A stretch of DNA of 64,000 bases, from positions 23,698 through 87,697 of the forward strand of contig NMRB01000722.1 in NCBI GenBank assembly GCA_002633025.1, written 5' to 3'. How positions within the stretch are numbered: position 1 is the stretch's first letter; every line of letters starts with the position of its first letter. The stretch is from Notospermus geniculatus. Lineage: Eukaryota; Nemertea; Pilidiophora; Heteronemertea; Lineidae. Below, piece by piece: positions 1 through 14,900 of the stretch. Made by a program: the position numbers and the translations under genes. Under the pieces are notes generated by a model. The model had not been told where the DNA came from. It worked only from the letters and a program-made list of their open reading frames with translations, and ran no database searches.

Positions 1-3000
1 GCACCCAATACATCATCACTAGAGGCCTAAAAGGTACCACTTAAATATCAATTTCGCTTTGATGTTTTTTTGTAGGCATATTAGCCAATAAGCAGATTAC
101 CCAAACCACTGTCCAACAATGATTGGCACACAAATATAATCACCAAGTAGTACAGAAAAGTCAAGAACACCCAGTCCTTGTGCAAGGATTCCTATGAAAA
201 TTAGTCCATTCCACCCTGATTTACTCAAAATATCAACAGAGTTCTAAGTAAACATAGAAGGAGACATGGGCAAAGTTACAATGAACACACCTCAATAGAT
301 TTTTTCAGAAGTGACAGGAGTCCATATATTATCGTCCTTATTTCAGAATAATTCATCCGTTCAGTCTAGTCTAACCAAACAGTGATTTGTAGCACTTTAC
401 ACCCAATAACACGGGTTATTTATTAAACCAATGACAGCAACAGTGACAAGGCGTACTTGCATAAAAACCAAGTGAAATATCCCAGATGAAAAATGGTCAG
501 AAGTTGGCGATAAATTGTGCGATCTTGATAAACAGACGGAATGGGAGGTCAATATTTCATCTGCCTTAAACGTAAGTATACACACGTTCGCCTATTTGTT
601 GTACGCACTGACAACCAGAAGGTATGCGAGAAATCATATGTGGCAGCAAGAAAATGTTCACCCATGCTACTCTTTGCAGGAAGCAGCCCGGTAGTTATGT
701 GTAGGATTTTCACAGAAATCCGTTTAACTTTGGGCCCCAAGTTCTCAATACCCTCCCCCTCACTCCGACCAGTCAATCAACTTCAGTGTTCACGTATATA
801 TACGTTATGGCCATTTGTGCTACAACATATATCACGTTATGGGCAGTGAGAGAGTTAATCATTAAACTGAATCAACTGTCACAGGCAGGGAAGGCATAGG
901 CCTACCTATATACATCATACACAGGGCAAAAACCTTCAAAAGACAAGCCTAATGTATGTGTACATAATGCACATAAGAAAATACACAAGAACATGTGATA
1001 TCAGAAAAAGGGCAAAAGGACAGGAAGTGACATCATCATTTCAGGCCCTCAAGTTTGGGGTGGGAAATTCAAATTGCATATGGGCCTGACATCTCTTGGC
1101 CAGTGTGCCAACCATTCTTAAGACACAACAGTGGTTTATATAACAATCACAACTACCTTTACATGTATATAATGTAGGGAATGAGAATTATACATCTGCA
1201 AATTTGCAATATTCTCAATATATTGTATTTTTCCAAGAAATCATTCTCACAAATCAAGAGTTAATAGCACTTGGGTTCACATACACCAAGTACATTTTCA
1301 AGCAGCAAGCTGCCTACTGCGAACTGCATAAGATCTCTTCTCCACCGTCTAATTCCATCTTGAGAGATTTTATTCAATTGGATAGAGACAATTAGAAATA
1401 GGATGTCATCGTTAAGATCGAGTACATGCTCAAGGTCCATTACTTGGAAGACATGTGGCGTAGGGTGGATGATATGAGAGCGTGTCATCGTGGGTATTCG
1501 CGTCAACAAAGCCGATCATACTGCGTCATTTTTTACGAAAAACAATCCAGAATGAACTGATCAATCGCTGCACGGATACGCAAGCCACGGACGACACGCT
1601 AGGTAACGCATGATGATCATCTATACGTTTGAATGCACGTCAGCCTAGTTCAACTCGGTGCATTGTACTCAATCGTTTGACTGGCTGTATAGCCTAACTG
1701 AAGAGCCAGCATTGCATGAACGCAGAGAACGCCAGCTCGGTCAATGAATAGAATCATGCTCTTGTATTGCTACGACAACCAAACTGACTCGGATGTTGAG
1801 GCTTGCGTGGGTCACTTAGGCACTGGAGAATCCAAGACCTGATGTCGGGCCTTAAAAGAGCTAAAGCCTTGTTCACACTGCAGGCGCTGTGTTGCGAAAT
1901 TTTTTGCGCCTGATTGTTTCCACTGTTAAGCCTTAGTATAGCTGTTTACACTTGCGGTGCGACGCGATGCGGTAAGAAGCGGTAGGACGCGATGAGCGAT
2001 TTCCACCGCCCCCGATCGCTCCTGCAGTATTTTTCTGCGTCGAATCGCTTGCCGTGTGAGGAAACCGGCGTGAGGATACCGGCATATCTGGCACAATATG
2101 AATGACATGAATGATGTCACTTCCGCTAATCATGACCACCGCACGTATGTTGCGCCGCGCCACGCTATGTCAAAACTGACACCGCTTGGCTATTTTTTCA
2201 ACGTATCGCACCGCGCCGTCAGTGTGAACAAGGCTTAACATTGCGTAAATTGCAAAGAAGGCCAGTTTGGTCGGTTGATGAACTGTCATGCTCTTGCATT
2301 ACTAGGACGACCAAACTACTGGGGTGTATCCGTGGGGCTTCCAGGGCCTGCAGATTACCAGAGCCAAACCTGCCACTGCCATAACGCTGTCATTGCGTAG
2401 CACAGACTGTTGCCCATGGCTGGTCTGATAGTATGACAGCAGTGCTCGTAATGATCAATACATTCATGGTCTTGCGTCACACAGACAACACAAATCGCTG
2501 GGATTCGATGCTCGCTTTCGGTATACACACATGCTGGCGTTATAGGCCTCTATATCTCGACATCAGGAGGTTGACTTGCTGTTGAAAGAATACGTACAAG
2601 GTCAGAACTGGTCCACTTTCATCTTGCCAAAGACAGCGCGAAATGCGCCTTAACAGCGTGAAAAGGTGACACATACCACCATGATGGCTGAACACAAACA
2701 TCTAGGGTCACACGGGCTGGAAATTCTTTATGCAGCGTAGTGACAGATGTCACAAGATGTGTGAACGTGACAATTCAACTCGCCTCTAATGACTGAAGAC
2801 TGCACGCACTCAAGTCTTAAGATAATTTCATCCCCGTAATTCTCATTTCTTACACTACATACATGTACATGTACAGGATTACACCAGAATCCTCTACATC
2901 ATTACGATATAAAGTCATGTGATTCCGTCGCCTCTCATGTGACACTCCGTCCATCGGAGCGATTAAGACAATGATCATGTCACAGACATTGATTATACTA

Positions 3001-3753
3001 TGAGACCTGAGAATGCGCCATGATATCGTTCTAATCTGAACCGAGTGGCTTGACCCGGCGCTGACTGACGATCCAAAACTTGCCGGAAGAGCCAGCCCTC
3101 GTCTCAAATTTCTCACGGCAGACAGAGGGTTAGGCCACAACCTGCATATTTTTCTCCGTGCATCATCCACACTCAGCATTTACTGCAACAATACCACGGA
3201 CAGATGTTGAGCGGCGCAGGTCTCCAGATAATAACAAACGCAGCAGTCCCTGATCGGTGGTCGAGAACACAAGAAATTAATAACAGTGATACAAGCATGA
3301 GATGAAATGAGCTGTTCAGAGAGAGCAAGGACGTTTTACGGTGCAGGTTGGTTTAATTCGCATTGACACAAGAGAAAAATTCAGCTATTTTTTTAACCCC
3401 TTCACTGCCATAGACTAGAATTCTGGTCTGGTCCAAGACGTTAGGATGCAACCATGGCGCCACGTACTCTAACTATGAAGTCTCGCAATACTTCTTGCCA
3501 TCTTAGCACACTGGCTGGATGTTGCAGATGATTCAACAAAACAGTTGTTTTGGCATGTTTGGTGCTGTAGATTTATTTTCCTTCCTGTTCTATGAAATCT
3601 ACAGCATTCCCAGATGAAATGCCCAACATTCCCCTCTCCGCATTCCCGCTATCAACTCTGACCGACCACCAACATGATAAGTTCGATCAAGAGATATCAT
3701 TGTTTAGACAGACACCCTGAAAGGAAAACACGGGCAAGAAAAAAGGAACTTAC
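1..3753 (-). other. TCF/LEF intron 3 (part), no further exon seen
   Basis: This stretch follows the donor of TCF/LEF exon 3 and runs off the left edge. I looked on the minus strand for the HMG box and the proline-rich segments expected downstream and saw neither. It holds one terminal-inverted-repeat element (1864-2236) and otherwise unremarkable sequence. The open frames here are short and have no recognisable content. Confidence 0.6.
1864..2236. mobile_element. Non-autonomous DNA transposon with 17-bp inverted termini
   Basis: The left end AAGCCTTGTTCACACTG (1864-1880) is repeated exactly in inverted orientation at 2220-2236. The interior is unusually GC- and CpG-rich (CGCACCGCG, GCGACGCGATGCG) compared with its flanks and has no transposase frame. 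The size of about 370 bp and the exact termini fit a MITE-like element. No clear target duplication was found, so the superfamily is not assigned. Confidence 0.65.
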
Positions 3754-3851
3754 CAAACTTCCGACTGTAGCACCATTAGGATATGGGTAGGGCGTAACAA
3801 CATACTGGCCAGGGATTGGCCCTGGTCTGTCATGGCCATGATCTGATTTAC
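3754..3851 (-). CDS. TCF7L2: TCF/LEF exon 3
   Basis: The acceptor aatttcag lies just above 3851 and the donor gtaagttcc just below 3754. The 98-nt exon starts with two bases completing a Gly codon from exon 2, followed by 32 full codons. The product is hydrophilic ([10 protein letters not shown]) and then Pro/Tyr-rich ([19 protein letters not shown]). It ends in phase 0. This corresponds in position to the segment between the beta-catenin-binding domain and the context-dependent regulatory region of TCFs. Confidence 0.75.
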
Positions 3852-6800
3852 CTGAAATTGACAAGGAGGGACATTATACGGAATGTATAATAAACTGGTG
3901 ATAAAAGGTAAATTTTAACTCGTCTTTGAAATCTACATGTTCAGATGATGGTCTTTATTGACTGATCGAGATCCCACTTTGATTGTAAAGTAAACAGACA
4001 GCATTGCCACTCACTGGTCTTTTTTTTCTGAAACGCCCTATAGACTTTGTAATCATTTTAAGTATAGCGTTCCTCTGGCTTTCCATTAAAATAATATTAA
4101 AAACATCCAACAACCAAGAGGGGTCTCTCCATAGGGAAAGGAAACTTACTCCCATATCTCGTGCATGGCCGTAGTGTATACTACGTCCCTATTTACATAG
4201 TTCAAGTTGGACGAACTGAATCGCCTAGCACGCCTCTAAAGAGGTCCCAAATGTCCGACTTCTAATCAATGCTGATTGCCAATCAATATAACCGGACATC
4301 AGATACGGCACTGTCTCCTCTTTTCAACATCAACCGTGCTGCTGTCGCATGCAAACCAACCGATATGAAAGTCCCTACATAATAGTCCCGGCTTGTCCGT
4401 CATTAATTGTTTATTCAATCGAAATCCCTGCACCCGTTGACCGAGCGCTGAAGTCCATACATCAATTTCCTGACTGTTTGCGTATTCAGGCATGTCGAGC
4501 TGTGATGCGCATTCTCAACAATAGAGAGAAGGCACACCTAAGTGGGCCACAGAAATCTCAAGAGAGATTTTTAGATAATTACACATCCACAACTGCATAG
4601 TAGAACCTCCCTAACAAGGATATAAGGAGTCATCCTCTGGTTGATTAGGACAACTTCCAGGAAGCCAGCGAACTCAGTAATACCCCTCTAATATGGACAT
4701 CACTGGACACACAGGGGTCTGCATAGAGATGACCAACTTTTGACTTAATTTGCAGTCCTTAATGGAGAGACGTCCTCATACAGAGGGAGGTACCATTGTA
4801 GAGCAGCTTATGAAATATCTGCCTATAAAGTTTAAGATCAGTCAACTATGTGACTAGGCACAGAAATGATTGATCACTGGAGACAGAAGCCATCCTCGCT
4901 TCTCTTTTCCGAGGTTGCCTGGGAAATTCTGCTCCAAATTTAGAAGCCTGCTCAGAAAGTGTGGCACCACGACATCATCCTTTCTCCAGCAATGAGGAAA
5001 CAATACCCCAACATGACTTAAACAGCCTCATATTCTTTCATACCAGTGACGGAGACCGTATAATACAACAACGCGCGAGATTAAAAATTGATCCCACGAC
5101 CAAAAGGCCAGGTAACAATTGTCGATACTCCAGCAAAATACGGATCGCAATTCAAACCATAAAATCACAGACACCCTAATCCAGTAAGGGCTCCCAGTGG
5201 CAGTATCACAAGATAGCAGATTGGTATCAGATTTTTTTTCAGGAGATAATACCTTGAGTCTATTACATCCTTTAGTATTGTTGAATAGTACAAATGGTCC
5301 ATTAGGTGGAACTAAGCATAGGGCAGGTTGGTGAAAAATGACAGGAACTGGCAACAATAGACAATAGAAACACTGTGTACCATTACCTGGCTATTCTTGG
5401 GGTTCTTTACACAGCGAGCTTGGCTTATTGACAATGCAACTGACTAGTAATGGCACAAGAGGCAATTGAAAATGATACAGAGGATATTTTCTTTTCCCTA
5501 GGCTTGAGATGCAACATGAGTTCGTGCAATAATACCAGGATACAACAAGCAGTAATGTAAACCTTTGAAATCTACTGGAGCTGTCCTTTACTAAACCTGA
5601 CAGGCGGCGCTGGAAGAATAGATCCATTGGACTTTTAAAGTGGCAAGAGAACCGCCTGACAAAGCACCCATACAGCACAAATCTGACATCAAGACGCGAC
5701 GGGGAAAAAACGCAATTTGAACAAGACATACTTCCGCTCATCCCCAATGACATTAATAACATAAATAGTTTAGAAAGCACGAAGGTGTCTTATACCCCTC
5801 CTGGACATTCACGTCACCAGTGCAGACGTTTTCATCATTTGTGCAAACTGCCTGCAGCAGACGTAAAATCAGATGAGGTGCTTCATCCTTCGCATTGGAA
5901 GCCATCAAGAATCCATTTACCAAAGATTACAGAATCGAGCATAATAGAACCGAGGCCAATTTTTGTTCCCCTCGAGTCATCATGGACACCAATATTACAA
6001 ATAGCCCAGTTCATGCGTATCAACCTCGCATAAGACCTGAGGATGTACTGTAATTTCATAATAGCACATTTCAGGTGCATTACTGGATTGCCATAGTTTC
6101 GTAAATGGCCGATCATCCAATCAAAATATAAAAGGTATTTTGTGCGCCTTGATGTGTGATGACAGTTATCTGAAGGCTGACGCCGGCGCTATTGAGGTCA
6201 CTCGGCATCGCCACAGGAACCTGTCATCGATTCCTTACTTCTCTGATTTGGGCTGAGGAAAACTGAGATCTTCAATATCTGGCATTCGGAAACAAAATCG
6301 CTGATACTACGAGGCATCTGGTACAGGAAGGTATCTCATTGAATGACATACCAAGTCATTTACTTTCCGTGGATGTCAAGTATTACTTGATCTTTTGTAT
6401 CCGTCTGAAGGCCAGATGTAAACCAGTACACCAACCTCAGGAGAGGAAGCCTGAGCAGGAATCTCAGGTACAATAGGCGCTGTCAGCGAGTTGACCACTA
6501 GGTGTCACTACGGCCCAATTCAATGCATGTAGCGGATCCATTCATTCTTGACCGAGCACCACTCACGTGGATTTTCCTGTGTATTGGTCCACTGGAACTT
6601 TGCTGCCACCTTTTGGCAATATGCGCGGCTGACTGCTCCTATTACATCTGACGGTACCCTCTCTAGCCACACCATTCAGAAAGAGGGTAACGCAACCTGT
6701 GCAAATGGAGATCGCGACACTGGATCATTTTCATATAGAAGACGTACAAGATCCATGTCCAAAATCATGTATGTCCTAAAATTCCTATCTAGTCAATTCC

Positions 6801-8962
6801 TATCCAGGCCATTCAGAAGGCAACGAGCACCAGTCCAGCCTGGTTTCGTTCGGCTGGACCATGCACCAAGGCATTGAACTAAAAGATAGCAGCCTTGAGA
6901 GGACATTATCCAACGAGTCTGGTGCATGTTTGCCTGTGCGGAGACTGACTCAACCAAATGTGTTAATGAACTAATGTAAACTGAACCATGCACATTGGTA
7001 ACAGACGACAACCCAGAGGAGGAGAACTGCAAACACAGCAAACCCAACCGATGACCAACAACAGAGAAAAGAAGCAATAGGATGATATCCTTCGCTACAA
7101 AAAGTAGATTGCTTATTACGGAGTTAGATTCAAATCACATACCATCAGTTATCCTGATAACCGGCATAAAAGAACAATCTAAGATAACCTTGACTCGAAG
7201 CGCGCACAAGACGCGCTAGGTTAAGGGGGACGGCTAGCGTAATTGCCACCGAGCCACTTTCGCGCCGGTAATGGCGACACCTGCGCTTGAAGTAACCAAT
7301 TCCAGTCATCAACCAAAATGCCATTCTCGTTTAGCCGCAGTACCTACGTCCCACTGAGTTAATTTAAGATATCAATGGGCTTCAGTCTTCACAATGGAGA
7401 TTTGCCAATTTCCAATCGTCAGTTCAGATCGATTCCAATTTACAGCGAAATGAGGGGATGTGACCGGCAAAGAAAAATATTATAATCTATTGACAGCACT
7501 CTGGGAAGACATTGGCGTAAGAAGTGCAACTTTTATCTGACATTACCAATGCCAATACGGCATCATTGACAATTACGTTCACATATTCCACGACAGTGTC
7601 ACTAAAAATACAAATCGTCATTTCCAATATGGAAGTTGACATCCTCATCAAGAAGACAGCAGGGATCATTCTCAATTTACGCCGAGTGCCACGTTCATAT
7701 TTGGGATGGCCACATTTTCTAAATGGGAGCTTAATGCAGATTGAAATGACATTGAAATCTGTGATAATTAAAGAAAGGATTTTTCAATCTTTACCGGGTA
7801 TCGAGGCGCGACTGTATCAGAGTATGATCAGGTATGGTGTGGAAGTCAATAGAAGCAAGTCGGGATGGAAAAATGATGAGACAGTTTATCTGCATGGAAG
7901 AAAATGGGAATTTGAATCCATCGGAGGAAAGGGTGCTGAATCATTCTGTGTTATCCACTGTCACTTCACATTGTGCAAGGCTCTCCACACACTGGTTATT
8001 GTGATTCTTTGCTGATATCAACACAATAAGATTCTGATTGGTCAGGCAGTTGGAGAGAGAATTCTCATGTGCTGTGTTTCACCCTGGCTGTACAGTTGCC
8101 TAACTGATAGTTCTGAACATCAAATCATTGGCATCCAGCAATGATCAGGCTACAGATGACCCACTGGTGAATATTTTAGACCCTTTTTAGTCCTAATCAT
8201 ACATGGGTCATGTCATTCTTCCACGCAACCAGAAACATGAGTAAATAATAAACTAAGAAGTCTGAATCAATGGACATTATGACTAAGTGGCAGTTCATTT
8301 CCTCTAGTGATCTCCTTATCAAAATGTTGAAGGGCAAGGGTAATTAATTCAACATTTCGATACAAATTTACACTTTCTTCTGGGCAAAGTACATGGTTTT
8401 GTGCACAACATACCACAGGAAGTAGGCCAGATAATTTGACTTCATGCATGCATCTGGTGAAGCCTTGCTCTCTGATGGTATAAGAGTTATTAACATTTCT
8501 TCTAACTTCGTAATCAGCGTGGGTGCATTCCGCAGCAATGTGAAAAAGACAAAGTACGGAAAGTGTGGAAAAGAAAACAATCCAATAAATGCTGACAGCT
8601 TCAGAATCAGGCAAAATGATCTGATCATATTCTTGATTTGACAAAATCAGGAACCACTTATTCAAAACTGAATTTCTCCCAGCACCTTGAAAAAAGTAAT
8701 ATCATTTCAATGGCAAATTACGTAGAATACTGCTGTATTTATCAATACCTCACCTTTGACCTTAGGATTTGGCTTTTTTTTCACTGTGTGACCATTTCTC
8801 TGACAAAAGGGGAAGCATACAGGGATTTTTCCTATTTTCATGGTTCACGTCAACACCATCGTGGTTGTTTGGGTATCCAATGCTTCCCTACTGCTAAAAA
8901 CTGAGGCATTGACCATAGATATCAAAACAATTGCCATCATTTTGGACGCTGCTTGTGATCCT

Positions 8963-8993
<31 letters not shown>

Positions 8994-11900
8994 CGTCCGT
9001 CCATCCATCCGTCCGTTGTACAATCATCCATCTGTCCAATAAGGTCTGTCTGTTTGTTGGCCTGCAAAGCTCTTCAATTCACGGGTCTGTCTGTCTGTCT
9101 GCTCATCTGCAATATTTAATTGTCTGTCTGTCTGTCCATCCATCCATCCATCCTCAATATTCTTTGAAGGTCTGTTTGTCTTCCACTTTTTGTTCATCAG
9201 AATTAATAGATTACATACTTCAACAACTTCAATACAAATATATTGCAGTCAATCAATTCAATTATTCCAAGAGAAAACCTGAATTGGAAGGAAAGTGCAC
9301 AATTTCAGACAAAAAATTCTTACTGTTGTCACAATAGGACAAAAAATACCAGCTGCCTCTTAACTGTCATCAACCAAACACTGATTTCCCTTCACTAGCC
9401 TTTTTACGAGCAATACTCCATATGGCAGTACAGCTGAGATGTAAACTACACAATGCCATCATGTACATAGCATGGTCGTAATGTGATTCGTGAAATCTGA
9501 TCCCAAATGAATTACTAGATCATTACCAGAGGGTAATCAGTCAGTCTTGCTGCAGGATACTACATCAGAGAATCTATTGTACGTTATTGATACTGCAATA
9601 CGCCGAGATTTTCTAAAACCAATCCACTGAGGATGAGGGAAAAATCATGCAACATAAAAATTTCTATAGGAACTGAAACCAGGAGAGGCACAAAATGAAC
9701 TCGCTGTTCATCTCTGTAATCCTTCTTCAATGAGGAGTCATTGTCCAATGGGGAGCATGGATTTTGTGTCGGGGATACGCGGAAGGATGATTGTTTTTTA
9801 AACCGCAATCAGAATAATTCCTACCTGCCCATCATGCAACTTGACATGTCCTTTTCACGCCTCTCCAAGCGGCATTCACGCTTTTTTCAAATCGACAATG
9901 CCCGATGATTTTTCTGATCTAGCAGATACATTGCAATATTACAAATGGTTCCATGTCCGTTAATCCAACTTTTCTGGCCATCCTGACTGTCAAGGCTTTT
10001 GCTCCGCATGACATCCACTTCGATTCACTCCTAACAATAACTGTCAGCCTTAACTTGATCAGTGCAGCAAACATCAAGTCACAATCATCTAAAACTACAT
10101 CCACATTCAGACCGAAGTCATTTCTTACCGGATTGTCACACAATGCTGCATTTTAAAATGGCATGGGAAGCATTTTTTGAAAAACACGCTGTCATTTCTG
10201 TGTGGATTAAATCTAAGACTGACAAGGTTACAGGTAGTGTTGATTTCACCCCAAGCTTACCACGGTAACATATCAAATGATGTACAGGAAGCATTGGAAG
10301 ATGCTTTCCATTGTCATATGGAAATTTCAAAATAATTTTGAGATTTGGAAAGAAGGGATGGATTAAAGTCAGAATTTCAGCCTATTTTAAGGCTATTTTT
10401 GATTTGCAAAGATGGTCTGGATGAATGTGCTGAGCCATTTTTTTGCATAATCCACCAGAACCTGAATATTGTTTGCCAGTGGTCATTTGAGTGATAAAAG
10501 TTGATGGAACGGTGGATAGCAGAAAGAATCCAGGAATTACAGCTCATCGTACGCAGCAAAATTTTCTGTCAGTTGTGACGCAGTAATTTTGTCTACTGAG
10601 TTGAGAGCAGTTGACTCCAACCTCGCTCATTTAATTATATATTGTCTCTAAGAACAATATTTTGTGATTGTGTGTTTAATGTAGGAGGAAACTGGAGCCC
10701 CCAAGAAACCTACAGTATCAAAGCGTGTCACCCTCTCTCTATCACATGGGAATCGAACCTGGGGTCTCAGGAGTGAGAGGTGCTTGATGTTTCACTTCTC
10801 CATCATGACAGTAATGTAATACATGAAAGAAGACAAAATGATACACTTTTTGCAACTGGGCGGTAGTCATCACATATTTTCATTATTGAGTGGTTTTCAA
10901 TAGATTATTGAACGGTGCATAAAAGTACACCAACTAGAATGCAGGGAACTATAAATGCTTACAACACATGAGACCTGCCCAGAGGCAAACAACGTATTTT
11001 CCAGTTCAATACAAATCGACCTGTAAATGTGGTAGTAAACTCGCTTTCTACTTTCCAGACGGTTATTACCATGGTTGTGGGTGACTCCATGAAACAGGTA
11101 AATGCAGCTTGGGGAATGACAATCAATGATGACTGGCTTTGTACAAACATTTACCTCTCTAGACCGACTAAACATTGGAAACCAATCATGATTCAGAATA
11201 TTCTAGATTTCCTGTCAAAATACAGAAAATGCCATAATTCTAATTATAATCATTGGAAAAAGTAAGTATGGATTCCCGTTTTTTATGTTCCATATCATAT
11301 GTGTACATCGCCCAATGCCAAGCCAAACTAGCATGACACAATAAGGGGTGAGTCTTATGTAGGCTAACACTTCTTTTTACAAACAAGTTGAAAGTCGTGA
11401 GCACTAACTTGCTCATCATTGCTCTTTGGACAATATTGGGCCATTTGTATGTACTGTAGCAGTGTTCTCTGCATGGCTTTTTGTAAGGGTGGCCACCCTA
11501 CCTTGGCATTTTACCACCCTACCTTAGAATAAGCCACCCTACCTTACAGTCCAATTTTGTAATGGTTTTCTATTGCACCCCCACCCTATCTTAATTTGCA
11601 AAGTAATGGGAAAACCTGGAATTTCAAGGGTACCACCCTACCTTAAGAAATCCTGCGGAGAACACTGTGTAGGAGGAAACCTACACTGTCAAAGAGAGCA
11701 GCCCTATCTATCACACAGACCAGGGTCTGACCGGGAATCAAACCAAGGACCTCACAGGTGAGAGGCGATGATGCTTCCAGAGCACCACTCAGAGAGCCGA
11801 ACCATTTTTGAGGTATCATTTGGCCCCTGTTGGGGTCGAAAATTTGCTAAAAATTTCTGGATGACGACTTTGGTTTTTATATCTGTTGGATTTATTCTAT

Positions 11901-14900
11901 TGACCACCGATTAACTAAGCACTCACAATATCTTCTTGAAAGATCGTAATACAAGAGTCAAGGCAAGGCACAGACTATCAGTCCAAGTACACCACAGCCA
12001 TACTGTTCACAGACAACCTTGGATCCTATGATGAACGTTAATTATCCATTCAGTCACTGCAGCCTCTTATTTCCCATCACAAATACATTGCATAACAAAT
12101 CAGCGATAAAATCAAAGCCAATTACACAGACAATGTACTGTTATGTACACTTTAGGTTCCTACACGGGTGTCATTGTCAGCGAAACAATGATCTCGGCAG
12201 CGCCAGAATCGGCCGCGGGATATGAGCTCTGAGATCGGCGATGTTCGCGAAGCACTGGAAATGACCTTGTCGTCATGAACCATGGCCCACTGACTCCCGA
12301 TGCAGCTGAACAATGAAAAGGACCTCGAATTCACTAATTATAAAATCCTACGTTTTAATCCCAAATTGAAATTATAAAGCTGCATTCATCAGGTTTCAAT
12401 TTCCCTTCCAAATGAAATTGATAATATGATTTGTAACGTGCATGAAAAAAAATTGTAGGATAATAATTGTAGGGGGATAGTCTTCCCCTATTCCCCATGC
12501 TCATGAATGCCGCTAAAAAGGGGTCGGATTTCGCCTTCTAATTTTATTATCTGGTACACGTTGGAAAGGGAGAGGTGGCCAGACAATAAAATAAACGCCA
12601 CAAAGGCAAACCATGCCATGTGCGAGCTTAGAACTTCAATGATAATTCAAGGTTTCGCCACCGAGGTCTACTTACTGCCCAAAAGCATCGGGAATAAAAG
12701 GATCATAACAACAATTGACGTTTTTGTTACCATTGATAAAATGTAGCAAATGTGTCAATATCACGGACTGGAGAGTGGTGACTATCGCTGCCAAAATCAT
12801 CATTTTGAAGTTTTATGTGATGTTCTGGATGTCCATCCTTGTGATGCGATGATACAGTGTACCTCTTCTCTTCACTGAGTCAGTATGTACTCCAATACGC
12901 ATTTTAGCGATCATACTTTACATCACGATACAAGCCAGCTCACTTCAAGCAGAATCACACCACCCATTGCTGTATTCACATGTGCGGTGTATACCTACAT
13001 CACGTTCACACAGAACGTGAAGGAATAAGATGAGAATCAGTCAAGCCTTTGGTCTCTAATGAAACCAGCCGATAACTACAACCAAAGGGAAGTGTGCACT
13101 GCAATGGTTTCATTATTTTTAAGAGAGTGACTCATCCGACGTAACACTCAGATTAATCTTACACAGCCTTAAAGAGTTCTCGTGTAAAAAATCTATAATT
13201 CTTCTACCGCACAGGATCAGAGGGAAATAGGCGAGGAAAAAATAATCAAGAAACTGGGTCTCTCGGATCGACCTCCTTCTTGCATTGATGCGATATTTTG
13301 TGGTAAAAAATATCGATTCCGGAGCTGGCGCCAAAAACGGCACTATCAGCTACAGATAACATATATCAATGTACAGCGGAAGGAAACACGAGAGCTCAGA
13401 GAAATCCTGGCCTGTCAGAGAGAGTCACCTCTCTATCACATGAAGAGCCAGTCTGGCCGGGATTGCACCTGGACCTCAGAGGTGACAGGCGCCGACGTTT
13501 TCACTGTGCCACTTCGACAGCCCTTATCCATCCCAAGGGTGTCCTCAACAAATGTCCTACCGATCACGACAGCACACAAATGAGACAATCCCTGTAAATC
13601 TCACTGCGTGGATATCTCCACATCCCACCACACTGCTGAGGGCTCTTCACTGAAGCCCTACACTATCTTAGGATAAATGATCTCTAAACATAACAGCATG
13701 GTTGATAACCGTATTGATTACCGTCTAAGTATCTAGGTATTGAATATTGACTGGCAAACTGGTAGCTACATAAGCTGATCCATGTCTAACTATATATTAT
13801 CCCTTGTGAATCACCTGCACCATTACAATTATTGACAAATTCGATGGTCATACTTTGCCTGCCCATTAGTGATCTCGCAATTGATTTGGCAACAACCAAG
13901 TGATGGGAGGATTCCTTGCTTGTCTTCTACCAAACGTGTAATCTGGTGAGGGTAAAATCTTCGACCAAGGTACATGCCGACATGTTTTTCAATTGTCATT
14001 GCATTTCAGATGCAAGCATGGAATGGCGTTGGTGATATATCATGCTTCAGTGAACAATGGGTTTTGTGATGGTAGATAGATAGAGTTATACTTTTTGACT
14101 GGGTGGCATGGTGTTTGAATGAGAAGCATGACCAGTATGAACTGTTTTGGGAGTGGTGATATATCTATTATATTGACAGTTGGGTGGTGAAGCCGTACGT
14201 CAACTATTTTGCAGGACTGACGAAGTGTACCCACTTGTGCAACAACAACACGAGTCATGAGGGGAATGTGGTTGGTGGGGGGATATTTTGTCCCCTAGGA
14301 CCTCTTGTCCCCGGACATATCCCTGAGGACATGTCCTCCACCAACAATTCCTTGCCAAGGACTTTCCATCTCAAAACATTTCGTCACTGAGGACTTTGTC
14401 CCTGGACATCCCCAAAGACAATGTACTGATGAAGGCATGGTTCACTTGGGGTAAGGTGTGAATGTGAAGTGGTGTCACACCCTTAGGTGGGATTAAGTGT
14501 ATTGAGGAGGTACTCCATTTGATAATTGATAAGTCTGGCTTGTCCCAATTAGGCCTATAAGTATGAGAAGATGGAAACACATCTATAAGCTTCCATTTTG
14601 GAATCCACTGGTTTGAGAGGAAATAATATGATTTTGATAATGTCTAAAACCACTCTCAATCAAATTAACATAAAATACTTTGCTGACATAAGTCAAATAA
14701 TATTTTGACATCAGATTATTTTCGCCACCTCGGTGTTTTCGCTCCTGGCATTCCTTTCTGACAAGTTAATTCCCCTCCCCACAAATAATCATATGTAAAT
14801 TGGCAGTGACAGTTCAAAACGGCCATTTTAGATGGTGTTCATGTCGCACTCACAATAAGTGATCTATGTTTAGTTGAGAAGCTAACCCTCCCAATTTGCT

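Noticed and set aside
1-3753. HMG box of TCF/LEF
   Set aside because: Searched for on the minus strand and not found; it must lie outside the window.
8840-9337. 165-codon frame
   Set aside because: Its core is the translation of the CTGT/CCAT microsatellite.
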